Shown: one piece after another, positions 63,699 through 64,000 of the stretch | Layout: each line of letters starts with the position of its first letter | How positions within the stretch are numbered: position 1 is the stretch's first letter | NCBI RefSeq assembly: GCF_020184175.1 | Contig: NW_026083004.1 | Span: 17,229 to 81,228, forward strand | Direction of reading: 5' to 3' | DNA: 64,000 bases | From: Aphis gossypii | Lineage: Eukaryota; Arthropoda; Insecta; Hemiptera; Aphididae | Notes under the pieces: generated by a model | Told to the model about the DNA's origin: nothing | The model's database searches: none | What the model saw: only the letters and a program-made list of their open reading frames with translations | Program-made: the position numbers and the translations under genes

Positions 63699-64000
63699 AT
63701 GAGTGGCCGACAATCCGCGGGGCCATGGCAGCCGGTAGCTGACCTGATCTGTCGGTTGGGGTGGTCAACGAGGGCAACATACCACAGACGGCCAGCACAA
63801 GTGGCGAGGATGTCCACCGCACAGATGCTACAAGACCCGGTGCGGGCGGCGATCTACCGCCGTGGTTGGGAGGACAGGGATGCGAGCATCCAAAGGACAC
63901 TGCAACAACCTCCACAGCCGACCACCACCGACAACAACCGACTCCATCACGGCCCGGTCACAAAGGCCGAGCCCCCGACACTCGCCGGCAAGAACGGCCG
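63699..64000 (+). CDS. GC-rich ORF running off the window end, unknown
   Basis: From the ATG at 63699 the frame stays open for 100 codons to the last base. Composition changes abruptly to GC-rich at about 63650. The product starts MSGRQSAGPWQPVADLICR and contains AAIYRRGWEDRDASIQRTL, then a Thr/Pro/Asn-rich stretch. It has no cysteine clusters or known catalytic motif. Similar GC-rich codon use is seen in the gypsy relic at 34-36.9 kb, so a retrotransposon gag is a plausible guess but not shown. Antisense frames on the same DNA are considered shadows. Confidence 0.4.
   Translation, partial: MSGRQSAGPWQPVADLICRLGWSTRATYHRRPAQVARMSTAQMLQDPVRAAIYRRGWEDRDASIQRTLQQPPQPTTTDNNRLHHGPVTKAEPPTLAGKNG

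Noticed and set aside
1..64000. tRNA, rRNA and CRISPR features
   Set aside because: No cloverleaf with A/B box, no rRNA-like conserved blocks and no regularly spaced repeat-spacer arrays were seen by eye.

Overview
The window looks like intergenic and intronic DNA from an insect nuclear genome, most likely an aphid or close hemipteran. The evidence is extreme AT richness with many TACCTA/TAGGTA runs, short GT-AG introns, a DUF4806-type multi-exon gene, and a dense, nested set of insect transposable elements. No prokaryotic operons, rRNA, tRNA or CRISPR were seen. The organism call is inference; the element families rest on recognisable protein motifs, terminal repeats and target-site duplications (TSDs).

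Layout. 1-4.35 kb: AT-rich spacer with a diverged direct repeat (about 1.0-1.43 kb) and a hAT-type element (2168-3851). 4.35-5.03 kb: two small lysine-rich coiled-coil ORFs of unknown function. 6.3-12.75 kb: remnants of two Polinton/Maverick copies (protein-primed family B DNA polymerase on +, chromodomain integrase on -), separated by hAT-like debris. 13.5-17.2 kb: a spliced THAP zinc finger followed by Helitron-type exons (Helitron_like_N, then a PIF1-like helicase). 18.88-19.77 kb: an unrecognised 225-codon gene on -.

20363-30155: a complete Ty3/gypsy errantivirus-like element with 374/371-bp LTRs, gag, a textbook -1 frameshift heptamer, protease-RT-RNaseH-integrase, an F-type envelope and an antisense ORF in the 3' region. 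30.4-32.7 kb: foldback repeats, a solo LTR with a 4-bp TSD, CACTA-like exon fragments and a tandem repeat. 32.7-36.9 kb: a rearranged, GC-richer Ty3/gypsy relic.

37.59-44.2 kb: a DUF4806-family host gene on the minus strand with at least eight recognisable exons. It carries a 3.4-kb Jockey-type LINE in one intron and a duplicated exon. 44.5-48.6 kb: a long palindrome, a possible Helentron-like end, a CACTA/EnSpm-like transposase and an inverted-repeat MITE. 48968-59437: a second errantivirus-like element (minus strand, TSD TAGC), itself split by a DD41D-spaced Tc1/mariner with roughly 400-bp terminal inverted repeats (TIRs). 60942-62711: an internally deleted piggyBac in TTAA. The right edge (63699-64000) enters a GC-rich ORF that runs out of the window.

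The only convincing non-transposon gene is the DUF4806 gene; the 225-codon ORF is the main orphan candidate. Many frameshifts in otherwise young elements fall at homopolymers, so assembly indels should be considered before calling every copy dead.
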